Source: Atherinomorus stipes (Eukaryota; Chordata; Actinopteri; Atheriniformes; Atherinidae). Taken from it: a stretch of 64,000 nucleotides of DNA. The notes under the pieces were generated by a model that was given only the letters and a program-made list of their open reading frames with translations, did no database searches and was not told where the DNA came from. The stretch lies in NCBI GenBank assembly GCA_023101725.1, contig JALJCO010012849.1:558001-622000 (forward strand), given 5' to 3'. This document shows positions 23,301-36,900 of this stretch, in pieces (the stretch's first letter is position 1; every line of letters begins with the position of its first letter). The position numbers and the translations under genes are program-made.

Positions 23301-26300
23301 CAAGCAGACAGAGAAGATGTTTTTTTTTTGTTTTTTTTTTTTAATGCAATTTTTGAATAACAATGATGAATCATTTCTAAAGATATCCAACAGGCAAACA
23401 TCAAGATGCTTTATTTCCGGCTCACAGCTGAATTATGGATGATGGCTATACTGTAGGTTGCCTTTAATAAATCCTAAATGGTAAATAAGTTGTTTGTATT
23501 GACTTTCTAAAGTAGTCTTCAGGGACTCAGACATTGTTTTCCTTCATTACAGCCCTCCACAAGAGGCGAGAGGTCCCGACTTAAGAGGCTAACATTAAGC
23601 TAAGTTTAGCCCCTAAGAGATAAAGACAGCGTTTCGACCTTGTGAATGAGACACCTGAGAGGACGGTGTTATCTCACCACTAAGTTCACTTAGAAACCTC
23701 TCTGACCTTTCAGCCTTTATTAGATAGGATCATTAAGATAAAAAAAAAAGAAAAAAAAAACCTTTCTTTTTTTTTTTTTAGTTCTTAACAGCAAATATAT
23801 TCATAAATAAGTTCATCCACGTGCACAGTAGATGGGAAGTGTGCGTTACAGAGACCTTAAAGCTGTTGAGCATGTTTTCTGTAGAGCCGGTCCGTCTGCA
23901 GCGCACACAGTGGGGAATGCTTTATGGCGAGGACCTTGTCTCCATGGAGACACCAAGACAAGGTCATGGCTATTGTTTGTTTTTGTCTTTTTTGTTCCTT
24001 TTTCACATACAGTTGGATACCTAGAAGGAAAACAGGATTTTTTCTTTTCTTTTTGCTGCATTTTTCCACCTGCAGGTGCTTACACTGTGAAATTTGAGTT
24101 CAGGAACACAAAATACATGATGTCACAAAATATTAATGCCAGTATGTCATGGTCATCTTTTGAGAGTGAAAAACTAGGGGACTTTACAGCTCTCTCATAC
24201 AACAAGAGTATGCAAATTACAACAATGCTCAGTATTTTTACACTGATCTCAAGCAGAATCTTGCAAATACAGATGCAACATTTTCTCTGTTTCCCTGAAA
24301 AAAATCAAGTAATTGAAAACATGAAACAGTTGTGGCTTGCTCCAGGGTTGATTACAGTATGCAGTGAATTGGCAAATTTTCTGCCCTTAGGAAGTACAAA
24401 GCACCTCACCTCAAGAGATAAGTGTAGAGTTTCGTACGGGCTCTACAGAGGCTTCCAGTGAAAGGAGATTCGAATTGCCTTCGCTTTAGAGGCTGCACAG
24501 TAGTTAGTGTCATTCAGCAAAAGCCACCCCCCACCTGGAAACAAAGACTGCAAATTAGAAAAGCTTTGTACGCCAAGGACAGAATAGTTTGGCTTTCTCT
24601 GCTGAGCACAGAGAAGTACAAGAAAACAACGTGTCTCACAGGACTTCACTGGTTAGGAAAGCAGTGTGGTAGTAATCTTGACAAAAACAGATTTATTTGT
24701 TCATTTATGTTTCCATTTCTCTGTTCAGATGCAAAAGATGTAAATGTTATATGTGGAATACTTAAAACACATTTTGTTTTCCTTCAAAATGACTCGTTCC
24801 TCCGCTGATAGTTCTTATTGCAGTGATATCTTGACCAAAATCTGGAGAAAACATTGTGAAAGGGCACTTTTTATCTACAGTCTTTTACTTTTTACCAGAC
24901 AGACTGTTTGAATAGCGTCGAGTCTGCACAAGAGAGGGAAAGCAAGTACAAACAGCTGTGCCCTTTCTGAAGATTTAGCCTCTACAAACAGAAACAGGGC
25001 CAGAATCAGGACCTGATTCTGACCCTGTTTCATGAAGAATAATTAGAACAGTTTGATTCTCTAATGCAACAAAGTCCTACCTTTTTACACAATTGGGTTA
25101 ATGTGTCAGTCTAAATACGTAGTCTGTCCTGGGGAAGTGGATAATCTTTGCTTTCCTCATTTCTCTGACTCCACCTCCCCTGCTTGACCTCTTGCAGACT
25201 CTGCTGATCCCTGCCCCTCCCTTTAAGTCTCCTCTAAAAACGAGTGCCATTGTGGATGGCTTTAAGCATGTTTGTGTGCTGTGTGTGATCCCTCCCGGTG
25301 CCCTGAGTGTTTTAACACTCTTGATCTGATGAGAGGGCAGGGCATGGCAGCTCATCACAAGCAGCCTCTAAAGGAGAGCAGACGCTGGAGTGGCCCTCTT
25401 ATTAGTTCTCCTGAACAGCTTCTGCTACTGTAAACAGACCTTTTTGCTTTGAGTAACCCCTCTCAGTTAAGATGTATGGAGCAGGAGGCACTTAGGAATC
25501 ACAATGAGCTCATTATGTAATTTATTTTCAAAAAGCAAAACAAATAATCCTGTGCAGAGCTTAGCTGTAGCAGGTGAGACTTGATGGCATCATGCTGTAC
25601 CTTCAGGCATCTTTGAGTCATCCCTTAAGTCTACAGGGGGGTGATGAGAAGGGACAAACTGCCTCGAGGCTTTCATAACCTCATCTTCTTGTTATGTCAC
25701 ACATATTACCAAAGCATAATTTCTTTACCAATGTAATAGTAAGACAAAATTGTGAGAAAAAAAAACTCTTTATGCCTGGAAGCAGTGTTCCCCTGCTTTC
25801 TCTGCACCCACCTAAAACCTCTAGCAAGTATAGACCAGTTAAATTAGCTCTTTCTTTTGGGTGACCAGTAGAGACGCATCCATAGCAACATTAATGCATC
25901 ACTTGAAGTGCACAACAGCTCTTAATTATACTTTCAGAGTATCCTTTACACATGCAAATTAAATTCTAGTGAGAGATTAAAGATTAATTAAAAAATAGAG
26001 ACAAAGTTAGAAAATGAAGGTGGGTGTAAAGAGCAACAGTAAGCAGTGAAAGGTTAAGGGAATAAATACAAAAACAAAGCAGCTACCACTGAGGAAATGA
26101 TATTTGCAGCTCGCAACTGGAAGTTGTTTACAGCAAAAGCATCCCATCATTGGGTTTTAAAGATCTTGTGGGAATCAGCCTCCAGGGGGGATTTCAGTCT
26201 GATATTCCAGTCATAACAACTTGTTTCTCTGGTAAAGCTTGTCCATGAGGCTGCCTTAACCAAAGAATCCCAGCTCCTCTTAAAGCTGTAAGCAGTGGAA

Positions 26301-27815
26301 ATATTTAGTCCCAGTTCTTAAGCAGGGAAGCGTACGACCCAAACTAATTCCCTGTCATGGCTGATCAGAAAAGCTCTGTCGTTTCTGGAAAGGCGAAGTG
26401 AGTCATGTCTTATCTTGACTTGTTACCAGAGTTTATCAGGAATGAAGAAATAAACAGTCATTAATTAACACTTTATGCTGTTTTCTGTAGATATGATGCT
26501 AACATGCTAATGCAGGTACACAGCTGTGATAGAATGGTTAGCATGTTTTCATGCTCACAGAAGCAAATAACTTACATTGGTTTAAGCCTGAACCAAAGAT
26601 TTCCATTAATCCACTAAAAAAGCAAGAGTTTTCTCAGAAATTAAACTAGAAGCCATATTTCCCGGTTTAGTTGTCTACATACTGAATTCATGCTGTACAG
26701 TATTCCCCGTGACACTGTCCAAATCAGCATATGTTCATTTATGTAGAAAATGGTGAAATATAAAAGACCTGCATGGTCTCCTTCTTATAAGAAAGAAATT
26801 GAATATTTCTTTCAAACCTCAAATTAATTTTCCTGAAGCAGACGTCAGTGGCAATAGAAACATTTCATCTTTGGATACCATTGTAACAGGACTGTTTATT
26901 TATTTATTTTATATGTATTCTTTTTTTTTTCTTAGTCCAGATTTAACTGCTGATATTTAAACTTTATGATAGATGACTAAGTTTACTCATTCATTAATAG
27001 ATGACTAATACAGTATAATAGCTTTTAGATTATATACACATGAGGTACACCTCGGTCTTGAGGTGCACTAAGAGGTCAAATAAACATATTAATGAAAAAA
27101 AAATCGTATGATTTTTCTTGACGGTAAAATCAATACATTTTGTGTGGAAGAAATGCACGTAAAGAAACAAGACTGATGATGATGATCATCATGAAAACCA
27201 TCATTCCTGACCTAAGTTTTTAGGTTTTTTTTTTTAACCGAGCAGGTACAACGAAGCCAAAACTGCTTCATCGAACATCTTTTCACGTCTCTCTGAAACC
27301 TGAATTTCCATTTCTTGCACTCTTGCTGAGTTGTTTGAGAATGGCATTTCCGAATGCATCATCTTGCTGAGGGCTATTTTTTTTTCCCCTTCCTTTCTCT
27401 TTATTCTAGGACATGGGATCTTTAAGCCATTTTCAGAGACAGAGTATGATGTCTGTTCTAAACCAAATGGAAGTTTATTGTATTACACGGCTGCAAAAGA
27501 CCCGAAGCCCCTAAGAAACAGGGACATGGCTGCCTTTGTGTTTTACACTGACTTCTCCCATTCTGTCCTGTCTGATGGAGGCAAAATGGACTAAAATGCT
27601 GGAAATAACATACTGCTGAGTTCCACTTTGCTATTACTGTTATTATATGTGAACATGGGTGTGAAGTTAACTTGACACCGTAGTGAATGGGTCTTTGAAA
27701 AGCCCATCGCTGCCTTCATCTAAAAACAGATCCTCTAAAGACCAATTCTTACCAACACGCCACCATTTTTTTTACATTTCTGCCCTCAATTTTCTGTCTC
27801 TGACTATGGAGGGAG

Positions 27816-27850
<35 letters not shown>

Positions 27851-30800
27851 GAATATCAGATGAATCATATCAATAATGATAAATGAAATCTTCAATACTA
27901 TAAAAGAAGTGAAATTCAACAGAGCAGATGCTGGGTTTGGACATTTTTAAATGTTCTAGGTATTAAGGGTGGGAGAAAAATAGAAAAATCAGGATTTTTT
28001 TTATGTTGCTTGTTTTTGTTTATAGATTTTTATATTAATTTTATTTTTCAAAAAATCATTTTATTTTTTAAAATAAATGCTTTATTTTTGTATGTATGTT
28101 TATAACCCAGGTGGGGGGAAAATGTACTGCTTTTCTCTAGCAGAGGGATTTTTTTTTTTTTTTTCTTTTTACATTTTTGACTAGTAACATGAGTTTCCGG
28201 ATAAACTTAAACAGAAGGCGGAGAGTGGCGGATAACTTTGTCTGGTGTTATAAAAAAAACAAAAAAAAACAAGCTAGAAATCACAAAAACTGGCAATATT
28301 GAAGATTGGCAATTCATATTGAATTGGCACCAAAAAAAAATAGTAAAGAATCAAATTGGGAGATAAGCATTTGTCCCAGCCCTACAACATATGGTAACAG
28401 TCAGTCTGTTCATGATGAAACATGAACCAAAATGTTCTTCTGGATACAATTTCATCTAATCTGTTTAGGACATCATAAAAGTTAAATAACAGGAAACAGT
28501 GAATTAAACCTCCTAAATATCATACGTAAGGACTTGACTAATAGAGATGTATTTATTTTTCATAGAGAAATCTGAGATATTACACTTGATATGGTGAAAA
28601 ACCAAATGGAGTTGCCACTAATAAAACCATCATTTAAGCATCTCTGAGTCTCAGGCACCTTTCATGCATCTCTGAGTCTGTATGAAAGGTGCAGACTCTC
28701 TTTAAGCTTTTGCTTGACTTGATTTTAATCCAAAGATTTCCTCTTTCACACTTTACCGTAAATGCAGCCATACAGTTGACTCTCACATTGATCCTCTAGT
28801 GCTCAGATGATCAATCTGAGGTTAGATGTTGACCCTAAACGACCGTAGAGATCCCATGGGAGTGAATATCTGCATGTTGTTGTCTTGGTAATTGATGATT
28901 ACCCTAGTTTGTGTTTTAGAGCCAACCTCCGGCCTCAAGTCTACCTCTGACCTCTTATTAAACACCTGCCTGCTCCAGCCTCTCTGGTCCGGCAATTGAG
29001 TTTTCCTGTCGGATGTTTGTTGTTTGTGAAGATCAACCTAGTTTTGGACTATATTGCGTTACAATGTCCCAAAAATCTGTGAGCACTAAAATTCTTTATG
29101 GACGGCCAAAACAAACAAAAGCTGATTAGCTTCTGCTTTTGATGCAGGAACGTTGCCATTTTTCTGAAATAAGAACATCTGATGCGTGGATGCTCTGTGT
29201 TTTTTGTGTTATTCTGTGTTGAGAGTGTTATTGTTTGTAACATCATGGCACCTTGATTTCCCATCTGTTGTTCCATGTTACAATGCATGAAAGGTGTTGA
29301 GCAGAGGAGGAACAAATTAAGGAAGAAAATAGAAAAGAAAAGAAAGAAGAAAAGTCATTTTTTTGTGGTCCTTCAAGATCTCTTGTCGCATGGCCCCAGC
29401 AGCTGGGAGTTAGGAAGTTTCTATTATTGAGTGTCTGAGTTGAAATTGCAAAGACCCTCATCCCACGGTACCAATTTAGCATTCAGTTGCCACAGCCAGA
29501 CGTCTTATGTAACTTCAACTGTAGAGCGGCCCTCGCTAGCGCGGTGTATCATGTACACAGTGGTCAAACAGACACCTCAATCATGGAGAGCCCCTGAAAC
29601 AGGATATTCAGCGGCATTGTTGGGGTGCAGAGGGCAGCGCTGAGGGTTTCTATCAGATAACCAGCTGCAATTGTGTGTGGTGGATTTTTCCAAAGCTTTA
29701 GTTGCATTTCTGAAAGGGCAGCCTAAAAGGTCGCCCGCGAAGGTCACCGCTTGGACTTGATTGCTTTTTTTTTTTTTTTTTTTGTGATCTTGATCTTTTG
29801 TTCTTTGATGTTTTCTCAACACAGCACCCAGATGGACTAGTCAAACATCAGCCGTTACATTACAGTGCAGCCACGCAGAAAGAAATACAGTGACTCTCGC
29901 ACAGATGAACATGCTAATGTCATTTTAGGATGGAAGCTGTGATGCTGGTTATTGCTTTAGAGATGAATAGCTGCATGAAAATGAAAGGAAATAATGTTAG
30001 ACTCAGTTTGAGGGGTCCTTCTCTCTGTGTTGATGACTCATAGCAAGTCAGCAGGACAGACTAATAGTGCATCTGTCTAATGGCTTATTTTAGTCATGAT
30101 TTTTCTCAGAAGATGCGACCCAAAGAGTATTTTACTCTTCCAATAGTGCACCATAGTGGTTGCTGAGATTGTTTTTATTATTATTACTACTGTATTATTT
30201 TGGATGGGTTTGGTGGTATTGTCATCCCCAGAGCTACATCCACATTTGAGTCCAAATTGTGGATTTTTTAATTTATTTATTTTCTTCTTTAGTGGATGAA
30301 AATAAAGCAGTCATGAATTGGGAACATGCTTCCATGGCAACCACTTTGTCACAAAAGGATGAAGGTTTGAACAAGGACTGTGTCTCAGGGGAGCAATTAG
30401 ATGCAGAGATGGACATCCAACTCAAGATGTGACACATGGACAAAACACTACTCTTAATCTTTATGATCCATTCGTGGTCAACCTTTTTAGCTGGTGGGAA
30501 TAAAAAGGATATAACCTCATGGCCTCTGCAGCCAGAGCCACAAAGACTAGACGCAAATGTACACAATAAAACTGGACATGAGTACAGGTGGCAGGAGGGT
30601 TGGGCTCTATCGCTGCGATTCAGACTAAAACGGTGCTCCATCTGTTAAAACTGGCGCTATGTCTCATCTTTCCTCTCTTTGGGATTCTTTTTTATGTTCT
30701 TTCATCAGTCCGTTTTGGCACTGCTGCACTTGTCTGCTCATTTGACAGTCTCCTTGTTCATTTCACATATCTTCTAGAAGATGCAGCAGTTTATCTCCAG

Positions 30801-33800
30801 TTTTACCTTCCAGGAGTCAAAACCTGCTTATGAATAAAAATGGACATTAAATTCAAGCATACAAGAACAAAAAGCAAAGAGAAATTTGCCTTCAGTCTGG
30901 TATATTATCAAAGCGTTACTGACAGCTGCTTCACTCCTGTCACTTCAAAATTTCCTCGTGACCCAAAGCTTTGTATTGGTGTAATGAACCTGTGTTTGAA
31001 AGGTGTATACAGCTGCTGACTTTTGTTGGCAGTGTTGGCAGCTTTTGCTGCTTGGCATGCATCAGCGGAGGGCGTCAGCCTGAACCACCCAGAGCTGTCT
31101 GGCCCGTGAAACTGCACCACATCCATGCTTTGAATTATGGATCTGCGGTGGGAGCAGGCAGCGCTATAATCAGCAAGATGGCCAACCAAGTGATCCCTGC
31201 TGCTTTAATGAGCAGAACGGCAGGTGCTGCTGATTAGCCAAGAAAAGCTTGGGTGAGGTGCTCCATCGCACCCCGCTGTTTTTTATTGTATTTAGAAAAC
31301 TCCATCACACTAATTGGTTTCATGTCATCGCATAAGCAAGCTGTTGTTTGACTTTGGCTCCTTGTGAGGATATGAATATTTTAGGAGCTTCTTTTTTCAT
31401 GGCTGCAGTGTGTAAACCCACGCTCTGGCCATTTTATTATGCTTACCCCCAGGGTCAGGTTAAATTGAGACACACCCTGCATCCAAATGAAATGATGCAT
31501 GGCGACAAAGCACACGGCATGATTAAAAATGCTAAAAATAACGATATGAATAGAGTCTGTGAACCAGGAAATTGGTTTCCTTTTCATGTTGTGCGGTTCT
31601 CAGATCCTTTTGGTTTCTTGCCCACTTGTTTCAGAATTGATGACTGATTTAGTGGCAACTGTGAGTTAGACAGCCGTCAACAAAAGGGGTGATTTGAAAC
31701 AGCAGAAAGAGCCTCAGACTTTAGCGTCAATCAGTCTAAAGCTCTTTTCCTCCCTGATCTTTGAGAGAGCATGGTATATAAGCTTAAGCAGTGGCGTAAT
31801 GTAACAGCTAAACGGTGGATGGAAGTCATGCAGTGAACTCTACTCATGTCTCTAAATAATAACAACTAATAAATGGGCTCAAATGGTGGATTTTTTCTAC
31901 AGTAGGTACAAGGCAGAGTTTTTCCCCCTCAGGTTGTTTGTTAACAGTGAAACCTCAGCATCTTAGAAATTTCCATTACTCGTATCAGGAGCTTGTTGTG
32001 TTTGGTTGCCTTGCAGCTGTCCACTGACTCATCCTTGTTTGAAGCCTGCTCATGATTCAAGTACACCAGAATGAGAGACGAACTGGTCAGTTTGTATGGG
32101 GTTGATTTGCCAGCTGACAGTTTGTGCTGCTGAAAGTGGTGTTTTTGATACTGTACCTTTTATAGAAGTAATATCTGATAACATGATCACAAATTTTGAT
32201 GCAAAGAATAAATGATGATTATTTAATCAATGATGAATCATGCGTTTGAAAATGTGAAATGGTAAATTGTGAAACATTATTACTTATTTATTTCTTCTTC
32301 TTATTGCTAAATGGGAAAGATAATTAGCCTGAATGTCAAGTTTTGGCCTCCTTTAGTCAGCCTTCTCCTTTTCATCACAGCATGAAAATTCTTCCAGCCA
32401 TCTGGGAGCCCTTTAGTTTTTGTCGGAGTGCTTTTGTTAATCTCCTGTTCATCATGCAACAGGCTCGTTTGAAGCAAAATTTTTCATTATTAATATAATT
32501 CTTCCTGTTGCGTAAATGCAATAGCAATAGTGACATGTTGGTCAATTATGAAACAGGCACAATGCGCAAGAGCATGTGCTAAAAAAATGGGAAGTGCATT
32601 TTAAAAAAATACATTGTGAAGAAAAAACTAGGTTAAAATATATATGAACTATTACAGGAAAATTAATACTTGGTCCATGCAAAGCTGAAATAATTATAGT
32701 TTTATGATTCTTCGACCACTTCCATTGCATTTCTCATTTGTCATCCATCTCCAGATTTTTGATGATGTTTCAGTCGAGGCTGTGTTGGGATTATGGGTAA
32801 ATCTTGGCTTGTGGGCCTTGGCAGTCCATATTGAAGCTTTGAGCTGTTTCTCATCATCTTGCTGTAAAAGCCACCCTTCTTTCATCCCCAGCCATTTCAC
32901 ACAGAGCCTCTAGAATTTTGAAAACACGGTTCTATTTTGTTTATTTTTTCAACAATGCTGTAATTTGTGTGAACTAGTTTATATCAAAGAGCTGGGCATA
33001 TCTTCATAGATTTTTTTCCCCCGTCGTGCTTTGTGCTTCCTACTACTCGCACAGACCTGCTTGTTGCTGCTTTCTTTGTTGCTGAGTGTGTATATGCATA
33101 CATGTTTCTATGCAACTGCCAGAGAGAGAGGATGTGGGAGATTTCACATGTTCCAGGAGGCTGCCATGTTTCTTAACCTGTTCTGCACTCTGAGTGGCTG
33201 TCAGGGCTCAACAGCTAATACTGACCTGTGCTTCATCCCAGATTTTTTGTTTCTCGGAAGCCTCTTAATTGTACACAGAGGACAGTCACTGAAGGGCACT
33301 TGAATGTGTTGACAACGTCTGGATGGCTCCTTATAGGTCATTTCTGGCATCCAAACCCAGAGGCACATGATCAGACACCCAGTCCTACAGTAGGTTGCTG
33401 CATTATCTCCCTGAAGCCACCACCTTTCAGTCTTATCAGTAGACTTAAGAAAACGAGTAGCTTAGGAACTCCCGAGCAGCAGCTGCTGTGTGGATGTTCA
33501 TGGGTGGAGCTGTGGAGGGACTGTAACTCAAGAAACACAGGCAACAGATGGGACTATAGGTGTCATCATCACCTTTAGCTTTTAATGATTTTCCCAAGTG
33601 CATGTGCAGTGTCGAAACTATCCATGGACATTTGATCCCTGCTACACTTGCAGTTATGTAAGAGCATTGTTGCATGGCCATTAGCTTTCTCAAGGAGCAC
33701 AATTACACAATTACACACTATGCATATAATAGCAGGTCTCGTCCACTCTAAGAGGCTTACATTTACAAAAGTGTACTTTTTCCTTCGTTAGTCCTTTTAG

Positions 33801-33855
33801 TTTAAAAAAACCCTGCAAAGATAAAACATCAGTGTCACATTTTAGAACATATAAG

Positions 33856-33900
<45 letters not shown>

Positions 33901-36900
33901 ATCAGTCTGTACCGCTTATCCAGTTCAGGGTCGCAGGGTTGCTGGAGCCTATCCCTGCTATTATCAGGTGAGAGGCAGGGTACACCCTGGACAGGTTGCC
34001 AGTCTGTTGCAGGGCCAACACAGAGAGTCAGACAACCACACTTGCTGACATTCATACCTAGGGACAATTTAGAGTGACTAATTAACCTAACATGCATGTC
34101 TTTGGACGGTGGGAGGAAGCCGGAGTACCCAGAGAGAACCCACGCATACACGGGGAGAACGTGCAAACTCCACACAGGAAGGCTGCTGTTGGAATTATTC
34201 AAACCCCCCTCCCCAGCTAACAACCTTCTTACTGTGAAGCTGGGGTGCTAACCACCACGCCCTCGTGAGAAAAGCTGATTTGGCCACATAAGTGTCCTGT
34301 CCCAGCTGTGAGTTTGATCCTCTAAAAACCACTGTATTTCCCTACTCATGAAGATTTATTCAGATGATCATTTTCCAGCCTCACGTTTATAGGATGGTCC
34401 ATTTGATACATCACACAATTCACCACTCAGTAAACTGTACCATTAATTATTAGTATTCATACTGTATCAGTGGTCAGTTTGGGCAAGTTTTAAATGTAAG
34501 TGCTTGTCCTAAATAAGTAGCTGTGAAGTTAGCAACTGTCAGAAGAAGTAACGCAGTGCACAACCTTGTTGCTGTCAAATGCAGAAGGGAAGCAAGTGAG
34601 AAGCTGCCTGGTGAGTGCAGACAAATACATGCGCTGGTACAGTTTTGCTTCCCAGACAGACATCAATAACTGCTGATATTAAAGGTATGTCCTGATTTTA
34701 TATATTGTTTGGAATAAAATATTGCATAAATTAAAAAGCTGGTATAAGGTTGTCTGTCTTTGCTACAGCAGAAGAATAGCTCTACAAGTGGCAACAGAGA
34801 TGGGAAAATATCAACAGAATAACAAAACTACTTTTGAGGCAGTATTTAGAATAAAAGTCCTAACCAGTGAAAAAATCTTGGCTGGTTTTTGTAATTCATA
34901 AATGGTATTTTTTTAATGAATGAGCCTATAGGGCTTAGCCATCATTATTAATTTATATAAACCTTACCTTAGTTAGGAATAGGGATGTAATGATAACCGG
35001 TAAAATGATAAACTGTGATAAAATTCCCAATGATTAGTAATACCATTTCAAATTTTAATTATCATTAAAACCTTAATTAATTACTGCACTTTGAAAAACT
35101 CACAGTGACGCTGCTCACTGCCTTGAAAAGCAGCACCAGCCCCAGTATGTAATGTTTAATTCATGAAAACATGGCAGAAGGCAATGAGGGCGCCCACGTG
35201 GGCAGGCACCCTTTGAAAAGGACAATAGTAGATTTGGGATATTTTTAAAGATGCTGGGGGGGCGGTCAATAATACAGTGATAACAATGATAACCTTGATC
35301 ATTTTTGTCACAATAACTGTGATATGAAATTTTCATATCGTTACATCTCTAGTAAGGAAATGTGTGTTTGGTTGATTATTTAAGGTGAAACCATGCGTGT
35401 GGGTAATATTTCTCATTCCGTTGGAAAGCCTGTTTTTTCTGTTATTTAAGGGGCGCTACCTTTTAAAGATAATGGATTAGTGGGATGAGGAGCAGGGTTA
35501 AGAATTAGGCTTGTGTCCATGAAATACTTGCCAAATCTTCTCTGCTTGTGCCGAACAGCTTATTCCGCTGCTGACTTAAGTTTGGTGTTAGGGGCCTCTG
35601 TAGCACGTGGAAGAACCACACATCCAAAACACCCAGGCCCCTCATCCTTAAGCTTGTGATCAGCCTGGCTACATTTTGCTGTGGGATGGCATCCCATTCC
35701 TCAACCAGGTTGTGTTGGTCACTCTGGCACAAACAGGGAGTTTAAAATGATGCGACTGAGCAGTGTAGCAGGGTCCATGCTTTCAGGTGACTGGCACCTG
35801 GGGGTACCAAAGGTTTAAAACAAGAGGGAATAGAAAGCTGTTTGGCTTTGACAGAAAAGTCTTCTGAGTGTATCCCAGACAAGTCTGAAATCTACAGCCT
35901 GATTTATTTAGATTTAGTTACTGCTTAGTAATCTTCACTCATCACCAAAGATCTACAAACACGTTAACAGCTGCAGATGGTTGACTGTACAACAGGTTTA
36001 ACAGCACACAGTTCTGAGAGTGAACAGTCTTATGAATGTGCTGCTTTTCTTTTTCTCTCAAGCTCAAGGACTCGGACTCCTGGTCTTTTTTAGTAAACAA
36101 ATTCTTCAGACTATTCTCACATTGATTGTGAGGGATATCAGATTGACTGAGACTAAGTGACTTAAGAGCTTCTGACCTTGGATATCAAAAGAAGCACTCC
36201 TTTGTTCTCGGTATCTTTTTTCTGTAACACGATCAGAAGTCGAACGTCACTGCAGCCACTTGGACGAAAAGAGGAAAAGGGATCAGGAAGACAGCGGCAT
36301 TAATTTGCTTCACGTTTTCCTTGTGCGGAGATCAAGTGTTGCTCCGTCTCTCCCGTCTTTCCATCTTTACTCTTTTTCTTGAGTGCTGCATCCTCATCTC
36401 TCCCGTCCACCTTTTTGCTGATTGAAGGCTGTCCAAGCTCGCCATGCTTACCACCTTCATGTGTTGTCAATTTATTAAAAGTGAAATCTCCCCTCTTGAA
36501 TTTCAATTGAGAGGCTTCAAAGTGAGCGGCTCAGCGGTTGAGGGCATCATCAAACGAGCAGGGTGCTTCAGCATTACGGACCTCAGAGGACTCTTAAGAT
36601 CCGCAGCTAAATGTAGTTGACCAGCTGATCACACCTCACAGAATCCCAGCTGGCCCTCAGCAAAGAGTCGAGGGTACAAAGTTTTATAGACTTTCTCCTC
36701 GACTTGTCCCCGGAAACTCAAATGCGTCATATTCTGATGGTGATCATTTTGCTGCTGCATCATGCTCAAGTAAATTGCGCTCACCGACTCTGTGGTTGGT
36801 CCCTCAGTTTTCACTTTCTCTTTTATTTGATGCCATGCTGTTCTGTTTGTCTCTGAAAGATTCTTCTTGAGAGTTTTCATTTACTGGTGCTTGTGGGAAT

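Noticed and set aside
23832..24461. 209-codon plus-strand frame, the longest non-gene ORF
   Set aside because: It has no family motif, no flanking splice signals that join to other exons, and low-complexity Phe-rich segments.
30920..31640. Possible small gene in KIF19 intron 2
   Set aside because: There are open frames on both strands but no recognisable domain or splice pattern; at most a non-coding conserved block.
33711..34223. 170-codon minus-strand frame
   Set aside because: It reads through the (AT)20 tract and a common interspersed repeat.
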